Shown here: piece after piece, positions 16,212-24,455 of the stretch
How the letters are laid out: each line of letters begins with the position of its first letter
Numbering within the stretch: the stretch's first letter is position 1
From: Sphingobacterium alimentarium
Lineage (GTDB): Bacteria; Bacteroidota; Bacteroidia; Sphingobacteriales; Sphingobacteriaceae
DNA length: 64,000 nt
Direction: 5' to 3'
NCBI RefSeq assembly: GCF_004342685.1
Contig: NZ_SMBZ01000002.1
Location: 117,166-181,165 of the forward strand
Program-made: the position numbers and the translations under genes
Notes under the pieces: model-generated
What the model was told of the DNA's origin: nothing
Databases searched by the model: none
Seen by the model: only the letters and a program-made list of their open reading frames with translations

Positions 16212-17657
16212 ATGGAACATACACGAATAAAAGAATTATTAAAGTCCGAAGAATTTGGTAAAGAGATAATTGTAAAAGGATGGGTTAGAACTTTTCGTAA
16301 TAATCAATTTATAGCGATCAATGATGGTTCTTCAATTAATAATATCCAAGCTGTAGTTGATTTTGAAAATACGCCAGAGGATATTTTAAAAAGAATCACT
16401 ACGGGTGCTGCTGTTCGTGTAAAAGGAAATTTGGTGGAGTCGCAAGGTAAAGGCCAGCGTGTAGAAGTAAAAGCTATTGAAGTTTCAATTATCGGCGATT
16501 CAGATCCTGAAAAATATCCATTGCAACCCAAAAAACACAGCTTAGAATTTTTGCGTGAGATAGCACATCTTCGTGTCCGGACAGGAACTTTTAATGCCAT
16601 ATTCAAAGTACGAAATGCATTATCATTTGCAATACACAAGTTTTTCCAAGAGCGTGATTTCGTATATTTCCACTCCCCTATTATCACTGGATCAGATGCA
16701 GAAGGCGCAGGTGAAATGTTCAGAGTGACGACTTTGGACCCTATCAATCCACCATTGACGGACGATGGTAAAGTAGATTTCAAAGAAGATTTCTTCGGAA
16801 AATCAACGAACTTGACTGTTTCTGGTCAGTTGGAAGGTGAATTGGCAGCCTTAGCATTTGGAAATATCTATACTTTCGGTCCGACTTTCCGCGCGGAGAA
16901 TTCAAATACGACTCGCCACTTAGCAGAGTTTTGGATGATCGAACCCGAAATGGCGTTCTACGAATTGGAAGACAACATGGATTTGGCGGAAGGTTTATTG
17001 AAATACGTTATTAAATATGCTTTAGATACATGTCCGGAAGAAATTGAATTCTTGAAAAACCGTCTATTGGAAGAAGAGAAATCAAAACCGCAAGCTGAAC
17101 GTTCGGAATTGAACTTAGTTGATAAATTGAATTTCGTATTAGAAAACAACTTCGAGCGATTGACATATACCGAGGCTATCGATATTTTGAAAGCTTCAAA
17201 ACCAAATCAAAAGAAACAATTTAAATACTTAATCGAAGGTTGGGGCGCTGACTTGCAGTCCGAGCACGAAAGATATTTGGTAGAGAAACACTTCAAGAAA
17301 CCTGTTATCTTGACCGATTATCCACGTGAGATTAAGTCATTCTACATGAAACAGAATGAAGTAGATGCACAGGGCCGCCACACAGTACGTGCGATGGACA
17401 TTTTGTTCCCAGGTATCGGCGAGATGGTCGGCGGATCGCAACGTGAAGAAAACTTAGAAAAATTGTTGGCTCGTATGGCTGAAGTGGGTATCCCTGAAGA
17501 AGAGATGGACTGGTTCTTGGATACACGCCGCTTTGGTTCGGTGCCTCACTCCGGTTTTGGCGTTGGATTCGAACGATTGGTATTGTTCACCACAGGAATG
17601 ACAAATATCAGAGATGTAATTCCTTTCCCACGCACACCGAAAAACGCAGAGTTTTAA
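16212..17657 (+). CDS. asnS: Asparagine--tRNA ligase
   Basis: 481 residues. Class IIb aminoacyl-tRNA synthetase that charges tRNA-Asn. The N-terminal OB-fold anticodon-binding domain ([21 protein letters not shown], residues about 20-100) is followed by the catalytic core. Motif 2 is [21 protein letters not shown], motif 3 is [12 protein letters not shown], and [11 protein letters not shown] is the Asn-type specificity region. The length and the [14 protein letters not shown] segment fit AsnRS rather than AspRS. It has its own promoter and terminator. Confidence 0.97.
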   Translation: MEHTRIKELLKSEEFGKEIIVKGWVRTFRNNQFIAINDGSSINNIQAVVDFENTPEDILKRITTGAAVRVKGNLVESQGKGQRVEVKAIEVSIIGDSDPEKYPLQPKKHSLEFLREIAHLRVRTGTFNAIFKVRNALSFAIHKFFQERDFVYFHSPIITGSDAEGAGEMFRVTTLDPINPPLTDDGKVDFKEDFFGKSTNLTVSGQLEGELAALAFGNIYTFGPTFRAENSNTTRHLAEFWMIEPEMAFYELEDNMDLAEGLLKYVIKYALDTCPEEIEFLKNRLLEEEKSKPQAERSELNLVDKLNFVLENNFERLTYTEAIDILKASKPNQKKQFKYLIEGWGADLQSEHERYLVEKHFKKPVILTDYPREIKSFYMKQNEVDAQGRHTVRAMDILFPGIGEMVGGSQREENLEKLLARMAEVGIPEEEMDWFLDTRRFGSVPHSGFGVGFERLVLFTTGMTNIRDVIPFPRTPKNAEF

Positions 17658-17676
17658 AAAAAGAACAAATAAAGCA

Positions 17677-17711
17677 AAAGAGTTGTTATTCATTAAACAG
17701 CTCTTTTTTTG
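17677..17711 (+). terminator. Rho-independent terminator after asnS
   Basis: 12-bp stem (17677-17688 with 17697-17708, one G-T wobble), 8-nt loop, T7 run. Confidence 0.88.
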
Positions 17712-17764
17712 TAGTTCAAATTTTAGTTTTTACTTTTTAATTTTGACATTTTACTTCTTAGGTT

Positions 17765-18385
17765 ATGCTTATTAAAATATATAACGACAATCCGAATCCC
17801 AAAGCTATTGATCAAGCTGTGGATATATTGAAAAAGGGAGGTGTGATCATTTACCCGACGGATACCGTTTATGGTATTGGCTGTGATATCACCAATCAAA
17901 AGGCAATAGAAAAAGTGTGTCAGATACGAGGACTGAAAACCGATAAGGCGAACTTATCGTTTATATGTCATGATCTGACGGATATTTCGCAATACACCAA
18001 ACCCTTCGATACGGCGGTTTTTCGTGTTCTGAAGAAAGCATTGCCAGGTCCATTTACTTTTATCTTTAATGCTAGTAATCAAGTACCCAAACTATTAAGT
18101 TCAAAGAAGAAAACTGTAGGTATTCGTGTGCCAGATAATGCTATCGTGCGTGAAATTGTCAGACAATTAGGCAATCCTATTGTAACTACCTCCATCCGCG
18201 ACGAAGATGAAATCATCGAATATTCGACCGATCCGGAATTGATATATGAAAAATATCAAGATCAGGTCGACTTGGTTATCGATGGCGGGTATGGTGACAA
18301 TGTTGCCTCTACTGTTATCGACCTGACGAATGGCGAATTTGAAGTGATCCGTGAAGGAAAAGGTGACCTGGATTTATACTTATAG
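17765..18385 (+). CDS. L-threonylcarbamoyladenylate synthase (Sua5/YciO/YrdC family)
   Basis: 206 residues, a single YrdC domain without the C-terminal Sua5 extension. Visible motifs are GGVIIYPTDTVYGIGCDI (KxR-type nucleotide site region), KPFDTAVFRVLKKALPGPFTFIF, KKKTVGIRVPDN and NPIVTTSI. The enzyme makes threonylcarbamoyl-AMP for the t6A37 modification of ANN-decoding tRNAs. The IDGGYGDNVASTVIDLT ending is closer to the YciO subgroup than to TsaC, so a paralogue with an unclear role is possible. It is monocistronic and convergent with the FemAB gene. Confidence 0.85.
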   Translation: MLIKIYNDNPNPKAIDQAVDILKKGGVIIYPTDTVYGIGCDITNQKAIEKVCQIRGLKTDKANLSFICHDLTDISQYTKPFDTAVFRVLKKALPGPFTFIFNASNQVPKLLSSKKKTVGIRVPDNAIVREIVRQLGNPIVTTSIRDEDEIIEYSTDPELIYEKYQDQVDLVIDGGYGDNVASTVIDLTNGEFEVIREGKGDLDLYL

Positions 18386-18446
18386 GAAGATAATACTATT
18401 ATATAAAGTAGCAAACGTCATTTCTCCATACGGTCAAAATGACGAA

Positions 18447-18480
18447 AAAGGGCTTGTAAATAAAATACAAGCCCTTTCTT
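18447..18480. terminator. Bidirectional terminator
   Basis: Perfect 12-bp stem AAAGGGCTTGTA (18447-18458) with 18466-18477, 7-nt loop, T-rich on both sides. It separates two convergent genes. Confidence 0.85.
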
Positions 18481-19602
18481 TTAAATATGATAGCTTTGAT
18501 TTTGAAATTCCATAGCTGCATAATATTCATACTTTTTCTTATCCAATGGATAATCCCAACAGCCCATTCGGTGAAATATCTGTCCTCCGAATCCCGATTT
18601 GAAACGATAAAGTCCATACATCGGATGGGCGCTGTCTGCTTCAGGCGATATTCCAAAGAAATCATATTCCGAACAGCCCTTTTCCCGCGCCAGTTGCATC
18701 GCTCTCCACTGTAAAGCATAAGTGCCCATATAATTTCTATTCTCCGTAGATGAAGCTCCATACAAATATGTTGCTCTATTCGCCGAGATCACCAAAAACA
18801 TGGCCGCTAATGGTTTGTCATCGACATACGCCACCAACATATACACGTCCGCTGGGGAATCTGAATTATTTGCACGAGCCGATAATACTATTCGGAAATA
18901 ATTGATATCATGCAAAAAGAAGTTGTTGCGCTTCGCAGTTTGACGATACAGATCATACCATATTTCTAAGCTCTCCAGTCCATGAGATTCAATACGGACA
19001 CCTTTTCGCTTCGCGAGGTTGATGTTGTATCGGGTTTTAGGTTTCATCTGACCCAATAGCATATCATCACTGTTCTTTAGATTCATGAAGATGGTATTGG
19101 AGGGCAAAATATCGGTATTTGCTTTACGCAAGTTACCATATTCCGTATTAAAATTGACGCGCATCTCTTGTACACGCTTGGAAGGTAAACCAATCCAGGT
19201 GCCGTGCAGGTCATAACAATCATCTTCATTGGCCCACTGCGACTGCCATGACAAATCATAACGAATCAAGATACAAGTCGGTGGCAAATATTGCCTCAAA
19301 GCTTCAGATAGCTGTTCCAAAAAATATCCTTGCTGCTCCGGCGAAGGTTCTATCTCTGGACCATAAGGGACATAAGCAATACAATGGTCAGCATCTAGAT
19401 ATTGAAGCATAATCAAAAAATCTCCTATCACATAGATTTCATCTGATTCGCTGCAAAAAAGATCCGCTGACTTGGTTTTAAAATTATACGCCAATGTATC
19501 AATTCCCTGAAGTTTTTTTACCGTCGACCAATATGCCGTCTGTTGAATAATTCCTGTTTTATAAAGGTGACTATTGTCTTTCTGTTCTAAATCCGCAATC
19601 AT
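18481..19602 (-). CDS. FemAB family aminoacyltransferase-like protein
   Basis: 373 residues with two GNAT-like halves typical of FemA/FemB/FemX: N-terminal TAYWSTVKKLQGIDTLAY and YVPYGPEIEP, middle LKPKTRYNINLAKRKGVRI-like segment (KTRYNINLAKRKG), and C-terminal YLYGASSTENRNYMGTYALQWRAMQLAREKGCSEYDFFG. Family members add amino acids from aminoacyl-tRNA to peptidoglycan precursors. Bacteroidota normally have directly cross-linked peptidoglycan, so the real acceptor here is uncertain. No coiled-coil insertion is seen, so it is nearer FemX than FemA. The promoter is about 46 nt upstream. Confidence 0.82.
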   Translation of the reverse strand: MIADLEQKDNSHLYKTGIIQQTAYWSTVKKLQGIDTLAYNFKTKSADLFCSESDEIYVIGDFLIMLQYLDADHCIAYVPYGPEIEPSPEQQGYFLEQLSEALRQYLPPTCILIRYDLSWQSQWANEDDCYDLHGTWIGLPSKRVQEMRVNFNTEYGNLRKANTDILPSNTIFMNLKNSDDMLLGQMKPKTRYNINLAKRKGVRIESHGLESLEIWYDLYRQTAKRNNFFLHDINYFRIVLSARANNSDSPADVYMLVAYVDDKPLAAMFLVISANRATYLYGASSTENRNYMGTYALQWRAMQLAREKGCSEYDFFGISPEADSAHPMYGLYRFKSGFGGQIFHRMGCWDYPLDKKKYEYYAAMEFQNQSYHI

Positions 19603-19647
19603 TATAAATGATTTATTATCAATTATTTATTAAATTCACAAATGGCA

Positions 19648-19655
19648 CAAACTTA
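19648..19655 (-). promoter_or_regulatory. -7 element of the FemAB gene
   Basis: Minus strand reads TAAGTTTG, exact TAnnTTTG, 45 nt before the start codon at 19602. Confidence 0.55.
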
Positions 19656-19743
19656 GCCAAAATAGCATAATCAAAACAGACCGATTTGTCATAATCGGGT
19701 AACAAGAAAATATTGGAATGATTCTAAAGAAGGTCGAAATACC

Positions 19744-20619
19744 TTATTTTTTAAGATATGAAATATTGAAAACAACGACAGCAACAAAGATTAATCCATA
19801 AGCTATACCTTGTAGTGAAGTGATATTTTCATTAAAATAAAATACAGCCAATAGGAATGCAATAATAGGATTAATATAGAGCAGGACGCCGACTACAGAA
19901 GAGTCTAACCCCTTGAGCGCATACATATTGAGGAATAATGGTATAATCGTAAACAATACAGCAATTAGTAATACATACTGAAAAAACAAATCGGAATGCA
20001 TCACTTCACTACTTGAACTTAATCCCATTGGAATCAATAGTATTGCACTGATTAGAATGTGTAAGGTTAGCGTGAAAAATCTATCCAATTGTGTATTGGC
20101 CTTTTGCAGCACCAAATATATGGCATAGGATAAAGCGATGATGACACTATAAAGCATATCCATAAAGTGTCCGTACGATAGCATTATACAGCTCAAGATG
20201 CTCATCCCTACGGCGACCCATTGCCCCGTATTCAATCGTTCTTTTAAAAATATCCCGGCTAATACGGTGGTTAATATCGGACAAATCAAATACGCCAATG
20301 AAGTTGCATTTACGCTGACTGTATTCATCACATAGATATATAAATACCAATTCACAGCCAACATAATCGCACTAAAGATAGTCGTGCCAATAATTTTATT
20401 ACGTGCCGGAAGAGTCAATGAGCGAATATAGGACAGGTTGGCTTTGGTGACTTTATAGCGAACAGTTAAGCTAACTATGGCAATAATTATGGCGGCAAAT
20501 GCGACGCGGTAGGTTAATATATCTAAGGCAGCGTAATCACTGAGCGGTTTCAGAACAAGACTAAACATGCCCCACACTACAAATGAAAAAAGTGCAGCGG
20601 CGTAATACTTGAGTTGCAT
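19744..20619 (-). CDS. EamA family transporter, RarD-like
   Basis: 291 residues with ten predicted transmembrane segments in two EamA repeats. The N-terminus (YYAAALFSFVVWGMFSLVLKPL) and YRVAFAAIIIA followed by NWYLYIYVMNTVSVNATSLAYLICPI match the RarD subgroup of drug/metabolite exporters. It would export or import a small metabolite across the inner membrane; the substrate is unknown. It starts 20 bp after the DUF721 gene with no promoter between, so it is probably the third gene of a recF-DUF721-eamA transcript. Confidence 0.85.
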   Translation of the reverse strand: MQLKYYAAALFSFVVWGMFSLVLKPLSDYAALDILTYRVAFAAIIIAIVSLTVRYKVTKANLSYIRSLTLPARNKIIGTTIFSAIMLAVNWYLYIYVMNTVSVNATSLAYLICPILTTVLAGIFLKERLNTGQWVAVGMSILSCIMLSYGHFMDMLYSVIIALSYAIYLVLQKANTQLDRFFTLTLHILISAILLIPMGLSSSSEVMHSDLFFQYVLLIAVLFTIIPLFLNMYALKGLDSSVVGVLLYINPIIAFLLAVFYFNENITSLQGIAYGLIFVAVVVFNISYLKK

Positions 20620-20638
20620 GGAATAATGAATATTTTTT

Positions 20639-20956
20639 TTAGAGAATCACAAATTCCTCGACAATGACATGGCCGACATGCTCATTGACACGACCAATAA
20701 TTTGTCGACGATTGATGGCTAATTCATGTTTTACGACAGCAGATTCTACTTTGACATAGAGCTTTTTGTCTTTGATGTAAATGTGCTGTGTGCGTTTGGC
20801 AATATAGGGGCCGATAATTTCTTCCCAAAAGCTTACAACCGAGGATTCCTCATATTTGCGTCGCAATCTATATACTTCCAACCACTTCTCCACAGCTTGC
20901 TTCATGCTGATGTCGTCACGGGTCGGTATTTCATCCACTTTCTTCTTATATAGCAT
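20639..20956 (-). CDS. DUF721 protein (DciA-like)
   Basis: 105 residues from the ATG at 20956, which overlaps the recF stop by 11 nt. A longer frame to 21010 exists but runs deep into recF. Signatures are MKQAVEKWLEVYRLRRKYEESSVVSFWEEIIGPYIAKRTQHIYIKDKKLYVKVESAVVKHELAINRRQII, the DUF721 core. DciA proteins load or recruit the replicative helicase, and location beside recF is common. The role here is inferred from family and context. Translation is likely coupled to recF. Confidence 0.85.
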   Translation of the reverse strand: MLYKKKVDEIPTRDDISMKQAVEKWLEVYRLRRKYEESSVVSFWEEIIGPYIAKRTQHIYIKDKKLYVKVESAVVKHELAINRRQIIGRVNEHVGHVIVEEFVIL

Positions 20957-22052
20957 GAGCTTGTCCTCCTTCGATATCAAAGATACGGATAGGTTGTTGT
21001 ATTTCGTCAAATATTCGTTGGATTCTTAAGGCATCGGTATCCGTAATAAAAATCTGCCCGAATTCCTCATTTGAAACCATCTGCATGAGTTTTCTGGTAC
21101 GCTGATTATCCAATTTATCAAAGATATCATCCAATAACAGCAAGGGTTTGAATTTATTTTGCTCATGCAGATATGTATACTGCGCCAGCTTCAAGGCGAT
21201 CAAAAATGACTTCTGCTGACCTTGCGAACCAAATTTTTTAAGTGGCATCTCGCGATGAATGGTAAACAACAGATCATCCTTGTGAATACCTTTGGTGGTT
21301 CGTTCGAGGATACGATCTTTTTCTAACGATGACTCCAATAATTGGGTGAAATCAGCGCCGTGCAATTGGGAGTCATACACCAAAGAGACCTCCTCCGCAC
21401 TATCACTCAGGTATTGGTAATGACGCTGAAAAGAAGGTGTAAATTTTTCCATGAAAGCTTTACGCTTGTGGTATATCACCTCGCCTACTTCCACGAGCTG
21501 CATATTCAAGACCTCCAACAGTCCGATATCAAATACTCCCTTTTCCTTGATGTTTTTTAATAGGACGTTACGTTGCAGCAAAACTTTATTGTACGCAATT
21601 AATGTATCCAGATAGCGGTTGTCAGTCTGAGAAATAACATTGTCCACAAACTTGCGGCGCTCTTCGGAACCTTCCAAAATAATGAGTGTATCATTCGGCG
21701 ATATCATCACCAAAGGAAATTGACCGATATGATCAGCCAGACGCGGATAATCCTTTTTGTTGCGCTTGAATTGTTTTTTCTGATTTCTTTTTAAGCTGCA
21801 AGATATTAAATCCGGCCTGTCGTTTCTTTCAAATTCACCCTGCACCATGAAATACTCCTCGCCACTTTTGATATGTTGCGAATCAATGGGATTAAAATAA
21901 GACTTGCAGAGCGAAAGGTAGTGAATAGCATCCAGCAGATTCGTCTTACCTGCACCATTAGAGCCTGTAAAAGCATTCACCTCAGGCAAAAAATGCAAAT
22001 TAGAATCTGTATAATTCTTAAAATTTAAAACGGAAAGCTGCTTCAACCACAT
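20946..22052 (-). CDS. recF: DNA replication and repair protein RecF
   Basis: 368 residues, SMC-like ATPase acting in the RecFOR pathway at single-strand gaps. Walker A is GSNGAGKTN at residues 30-38, the signature region is KFGSQGQQKSFLIALKLAQ, and Walker B is PLLLLDDIFDKLD. VISPNDTLIILEGSEERRKFVDNVISQ is the characteristic RecF lobe segment. The start codon sits only 4 nt after its -7 box. It is followed by the overlapping DUF721 gene. dnaN and dnaA are not in the window. Confidence 0.96.
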   Translation of the reverse strand: MWLKQLSVLNFKNYTDSNLHFLPEVNAFTGSNGAGKTNLLDAIHYLSLCKSYFNPIDSQHIKSGEEYFMVQGEFERNDRPDLISCSLKRNQKKQFKRNKKDYPRLADHIGQFPLVMISPNDTLIILEGSEERRKFVDNVISQTDNRYLDTLIAYNKVLLQRNVLLKNIKEKGVFDIGLLEVLNMQLVEVGEVIYHKRKAFMEKFTPSFQRHYQYLSDSAEEVSLVYDSQLHGADFTQLLESSLEKDRILERTTKGIHKDDLLFTIHREMPLKKFGSQGQQKSFLIALKLAQYTYLHEQNKFKPLLLLDDIFDKLDNQRTRKLMQMVSNEEFGQIFITDTDALRIQRIFDEIQQPIRIFDIEGGQAHAI

Positions 22053-22056
22053 AGTA

Positions 22057-22086
22057 CAAAGTAAAAACTAAAAAAGAACAAGTCAA
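22057..22086 (-). promoter_or_regulatory. recF promoter with start codon 4 nt downstream
   Basis: Minus strand: TTGAC at 22086-22082, 18-nt spacer, TACTTTG at 22063-22057, then 4 nt and the recF ATG. Nearly the same sequence and spacing precede the RdgB-type gene at 27337. Confidence 0.6.
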
Positions 22087-22125
22087 AAAAATAGGTTGAT
22101 TAGTTTTGAACACCAATCAACCTAT
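22084..22125 (-). terminator. Rho-independent terminator after the DUF4834 gene
   Basis: Stem ATAGGTTGATT (22091-22101) with 22115-22125, 13-nt loop, followed on the minus strand by seven T residues. It separates the DUF4834 gene from recF. Confidence 0.85.
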
Positions 22126-22146
22126 CATAACAATGAATATGAAAAT

Positions 22147-22464
22147 CTACTTTACCTCCTCAAAATCAATAAATTCACCTGCATTTGCACCTACCTTGCG
22201 CTTTTCCTGACGGGGTGGTACATAATCAATTTCTATTTCGCCTTTTGGAGTATTGTCTTGTTGATTATAATCACGGTATGTGGATTGCTGACCAAATGGA
22301 TTGCCTGAAGTGTATGTATAAGTAAAACCACCTCTACCTTGTTGCGCTCTCTTCATCATACGTTCTGTTAATTTTTTCATGGCATAAGGCAACAGCAAAC
22401 GCATTGAAAATTTTAAAGCATAATAAGCGGCAATAACAAATAAAATAAAATATAAAGCTGTCAT
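22147..22464 (-). CDS. DUF4834 family membrane protein
   Basis: 105 residues with one N-terminal transmembrane segment (MTALYFILFVIAAYYALKFSMRLLLPYAMKKL), then a Gln/Gly/Tyr-rich linker (QQGRGGFTYTYTSGNPFGQQ) and a C-terminal conserved strip GEIEIDYVPPRQEKRKVGANAGEFIDFEEVK. This organisation is that of DUF4834, a Bacteroidota family of unknown function often found beside recF. The promoter and terminator make it a single-gene unit. Confidence 0.82.
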   Translation of the reverse strand: MTALYFILFVIAAYYALKFSMRLLLPYAMKKLTERMMKRAQQGRGGFTYTYTSGNPFGQQSTYRDYNQQDNTPKGEIEIDYVPPRQEKRKVGANAGEFIDFEEVK

Positions 22465-22483
22465 GTAGTATGTTCTATTTATT

Positions 22484-22491
22484 CAAATATA
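22484..22491 (-). promoter_or_regulatory. -7 element of the DUF4834 gene
   Basis: Minus strand TATATTTG, exact consensus, 19 nt before the start at 22464. Confidence 0.55.
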
Positions 22492-22549
22492 TCAAAATCG
22501 CGAAAAAATAAAGTCAAGTAAATGTCAGACTGAAACGACTTAACAATTT

Positions 22550-23029
22550 TTAAGATTTCGACTTGAGAATCGCATTATAGAGTTCCTCTTGTCGATGTGT
22601 ACCGATAATATAGATCAATCCATCCTTATCAGTGAGCCATACCGCATCTTTTCCCCCAGAATAAAACCGAATCTTTCCATTCTTATGCAGATTATAGACG
22701 GGGTTGTTAAACACATAAGTGCTGTATGGTTTCTTCTCTATTTTGGTGATGGAAGCCAAGTCGATTTTGACCAAACGTGTGGACCACAATCCGCTCAATA
22801 CCACATTGCCGTTGTATACATCGGTCTTATAATGTACCAGATACATCATGATAATGGAAACCAAAATAATACAACTACCTACGATAAAGAACAATTGCCT
22901 CGAAGGCAGATGATCTACATTGAGATAATATACTATGAAACAAAAGAGCGCTAAAGTCATACGGACACTGATCCAAGACTTATCTCTACCTAAATATTGT
23001 CTCTCGACAAAATGCTTTTCTTGACTCAT
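22550..23029 (-). CDS. Two-helix membrane protein, PH-like domain
   Basis: 159 residues. Two transmembrane segments at about residues 24-42 and 47-66 are followed by a beta-rich domain (TDVYNGNVVLSGLWSTRLVKIDLASITKIEKKPYS and IRFYSGGKDAVWLTDKDGLIYIIGTHRQEELYNAI). The layout resembles bacterial PH-like membrane proteins, but the family is not firmly recognised. It starts 1 nt after tilS ends, so it is co-transcribed with tilS; no functional link is evident. Confidence 0.6.
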   Translation of the reverse strand: MSQEKHFVERQYLGRDKSWISVRMTLALFCFIVYYLNVDHLPSRQLFFIVGSCIILVSIIMMYLVHYKTDVYNGNVVLSGLWSTRLVKIDLASITKIEKKPYSTYVFNNPVYNLHKNGKIRFYSGGKDAVWLTDKDGLIYIIGTHRQEELYNAILKSKS

Positions 23030-23030
23030 A

Positions 23031-24362
23031 TTACTTTAAATTGCAAACTAATTTAAGCACTTTCTGTGTATTATCCCTAATCTTAAATCTTTCATCCAAA
23101 TGGTAATTGACCACCCAGATGATTTTGCCGTCACCATTTACCAATATCGGCACTCTTTTTTTATCAAGAATATTGATCTTTTTTTGGATAAAATAATCAC
23201 TCAGTTTCTTTTTTCCATTCATCCCTAAGGGCTGAAAAGTATCCCCCTCCTCCCACTGACGAATAGTCAAAGGATAAACGAGAGATGCCGTGTCAATTTT
23301 GGCTATTCCGGCTCCATTCTCTATAGCAAGATCCGAATTTCCCGTTATTTCAATCTGAAATGCGCCCCACTCCACACGCGTGGTGGCTAGATCGATGTGC
23401 ACAGGCTCCAGGTCCATATTCTTTTTGGATAATATTACATCTTCTCGATCCGTGACGATAATATACGTATCCGAGGCAAATTGTTTACCGGAATCTTTAT
23501 GCAAGCTTTCCAGCAAATCTTGTAATACGGTCTTGCTAAAACCAAATGGTTCAAACATAAAATACAGCTCACTCAGCTGCAGGTGCTCCAATTCTTCTTT
23601 GGCGATACGCCAAGAATGATCACTTCGCGCAATCATAATCTGGGATCGTAACTCTTGCATATGGTTGTTTATGACCTCCTGCGCATCCCGAAATCGTGCT
23701 ATATTATCCGCCATGATACGAATAAAATGTGGATTCAGCTGCTCGAATTCGGGTATAATATCCAACCGAATTTTATTGCGGGCATATTTATTGGAAAAAT
23801 TAGAAGAATCATCGCGATAAGGAATACCTTGATTTTGCACAAAATCCGTGATTTCTTCACTGTGTAGAAACAATAATGGACGTACAACATGTGAATCATC
23901 ACGCAACGGTAGAATGCCTTGCAGCCCCTGTAGTCCTGTTCCACGTGACAAGTTAAACAATACCGTTTCTACAGAATCATTCATATGTTGAGCCACCGCA
24001 ATGACTTTACAGCCACGCTCCATGCGCAATCTTTCGAACCACCCGTAGCGCAGTTCGCGTGCTGCGATTTGTATAGAAACTTTGTGTGTAGCAGCATATC
24101 CTGTAGTATCAAAGCGCTGCACATGAATCGGTATTTCATTAGCCACAGCAAATCCGCGCACCAATTGCTCATCGGCATCGGACTCTTCCCCTCGTAATTG
24201 AAAATTACAATGTGCTATTTCGACGGGATAATAAAGCTGATGAAGCAGCCACAGAAGCAACATCGAATCCCTCCCACCACTGACCGCTACAAGGATTTTT
24301 TCGTCCTTGCTAAACAGCTTATTATCTTCCACATAGCGTTCGAAGCGCTTAAGAATCTCCAT
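23031..24362 (-). CDS. tilS: tRNA(Ile)-lysidine synthetase
   Basis: 443 residues. It modifies C34 of tRNA-Ile(CAU) to lysidine so that AUA is read as Ile. The PP-loop ATP-binding motif SGGRDS is at residues 28-33. HCNFQLRGEESDADE and VAQHMNDSVETVLFNLSRGTGLQGLQGI are the catalytic N-domain signatures. The C-terminal domain (RQWEEGDTFQPLGMNGKKKLSDYFIQKKI) binds the acceptor stem. The ATG is 4 nt after an exact -7 box. It is divergent from the OstA-like gene. Confidence 0.96.
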   Translation of the reverse strand: MEILKRFERYVEDNKLFSKDEKILVAVSGGRDSMLLLWLLHQLYYPVEIAHCNFQLRGEESDADEQLVRGFAVANEIPIHVQRFDTTGYAATHKVSIQIAARELRYGWFERLRMERGCKVIAVAQHMNDSVETVLFNLSRGTGLQGLQGILPLRDDSHVVRPLLFLHSEEITDFVQNQGIPYRDDSSNFSNKYARNKIRLDIIPEFEQLNPHFIRIMADNIARFRDAQEVINNHMQELRSQIMIARSDHSWRIAKEELEHLQLSELYFMFEPFGFSKTVLQDLLESLHKDSGKQFASDTYIIVTDREDVILSKKNMDLEPVHIDLATTRVEWGAFQIEITGNSDLAIENGAGIAKIDTASLVYPLTIRQWEEGDTFQPLGMNGKKKLSDYFIQKKINILDKKRVPILVNGDGKIIWVVNYHLDERFKIRDNTQKVLKLVCNLK

Positions 24363-24366
24363 AATT

Positions 24367-24374
24367 CAAAAGTA
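24367..24374 (-). promoter_or_regulatory. -7 element of tilS, start codon 4 nt downstream
   Basis: Minus strand TACTTTTG, exact TAnnTTTG. Only AATT separates it from the ATG, which predicts a leaderless or nearly leaderless mRNA. Confidence 0.6.
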
Positions 24375-24442
24375 ATCATTAAAAATTGATTTTATTTAAC
24401 ACGAAAAATCATCCCTTAACATTTTTTTGCTATTTAATTATC

Positions 24443-24450
24443 TATTTTTG
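24443..24450 (+). promoter_or_regulatory. -7 element of the OstA-like gene
   Basis: TATTTTTG, exact consensus, 5 nt before the GTG start at 24456. Confidence 0.6.
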
Positions 24451-24455
24451 CCAAC

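Noticed and set aside
16304..16783. 159-codon minus-strand ORF inside asnS.
   Set aside because: Antisense to the conserved anticodon-binding and motif regions of asnS; composition is that of a shadow frame.
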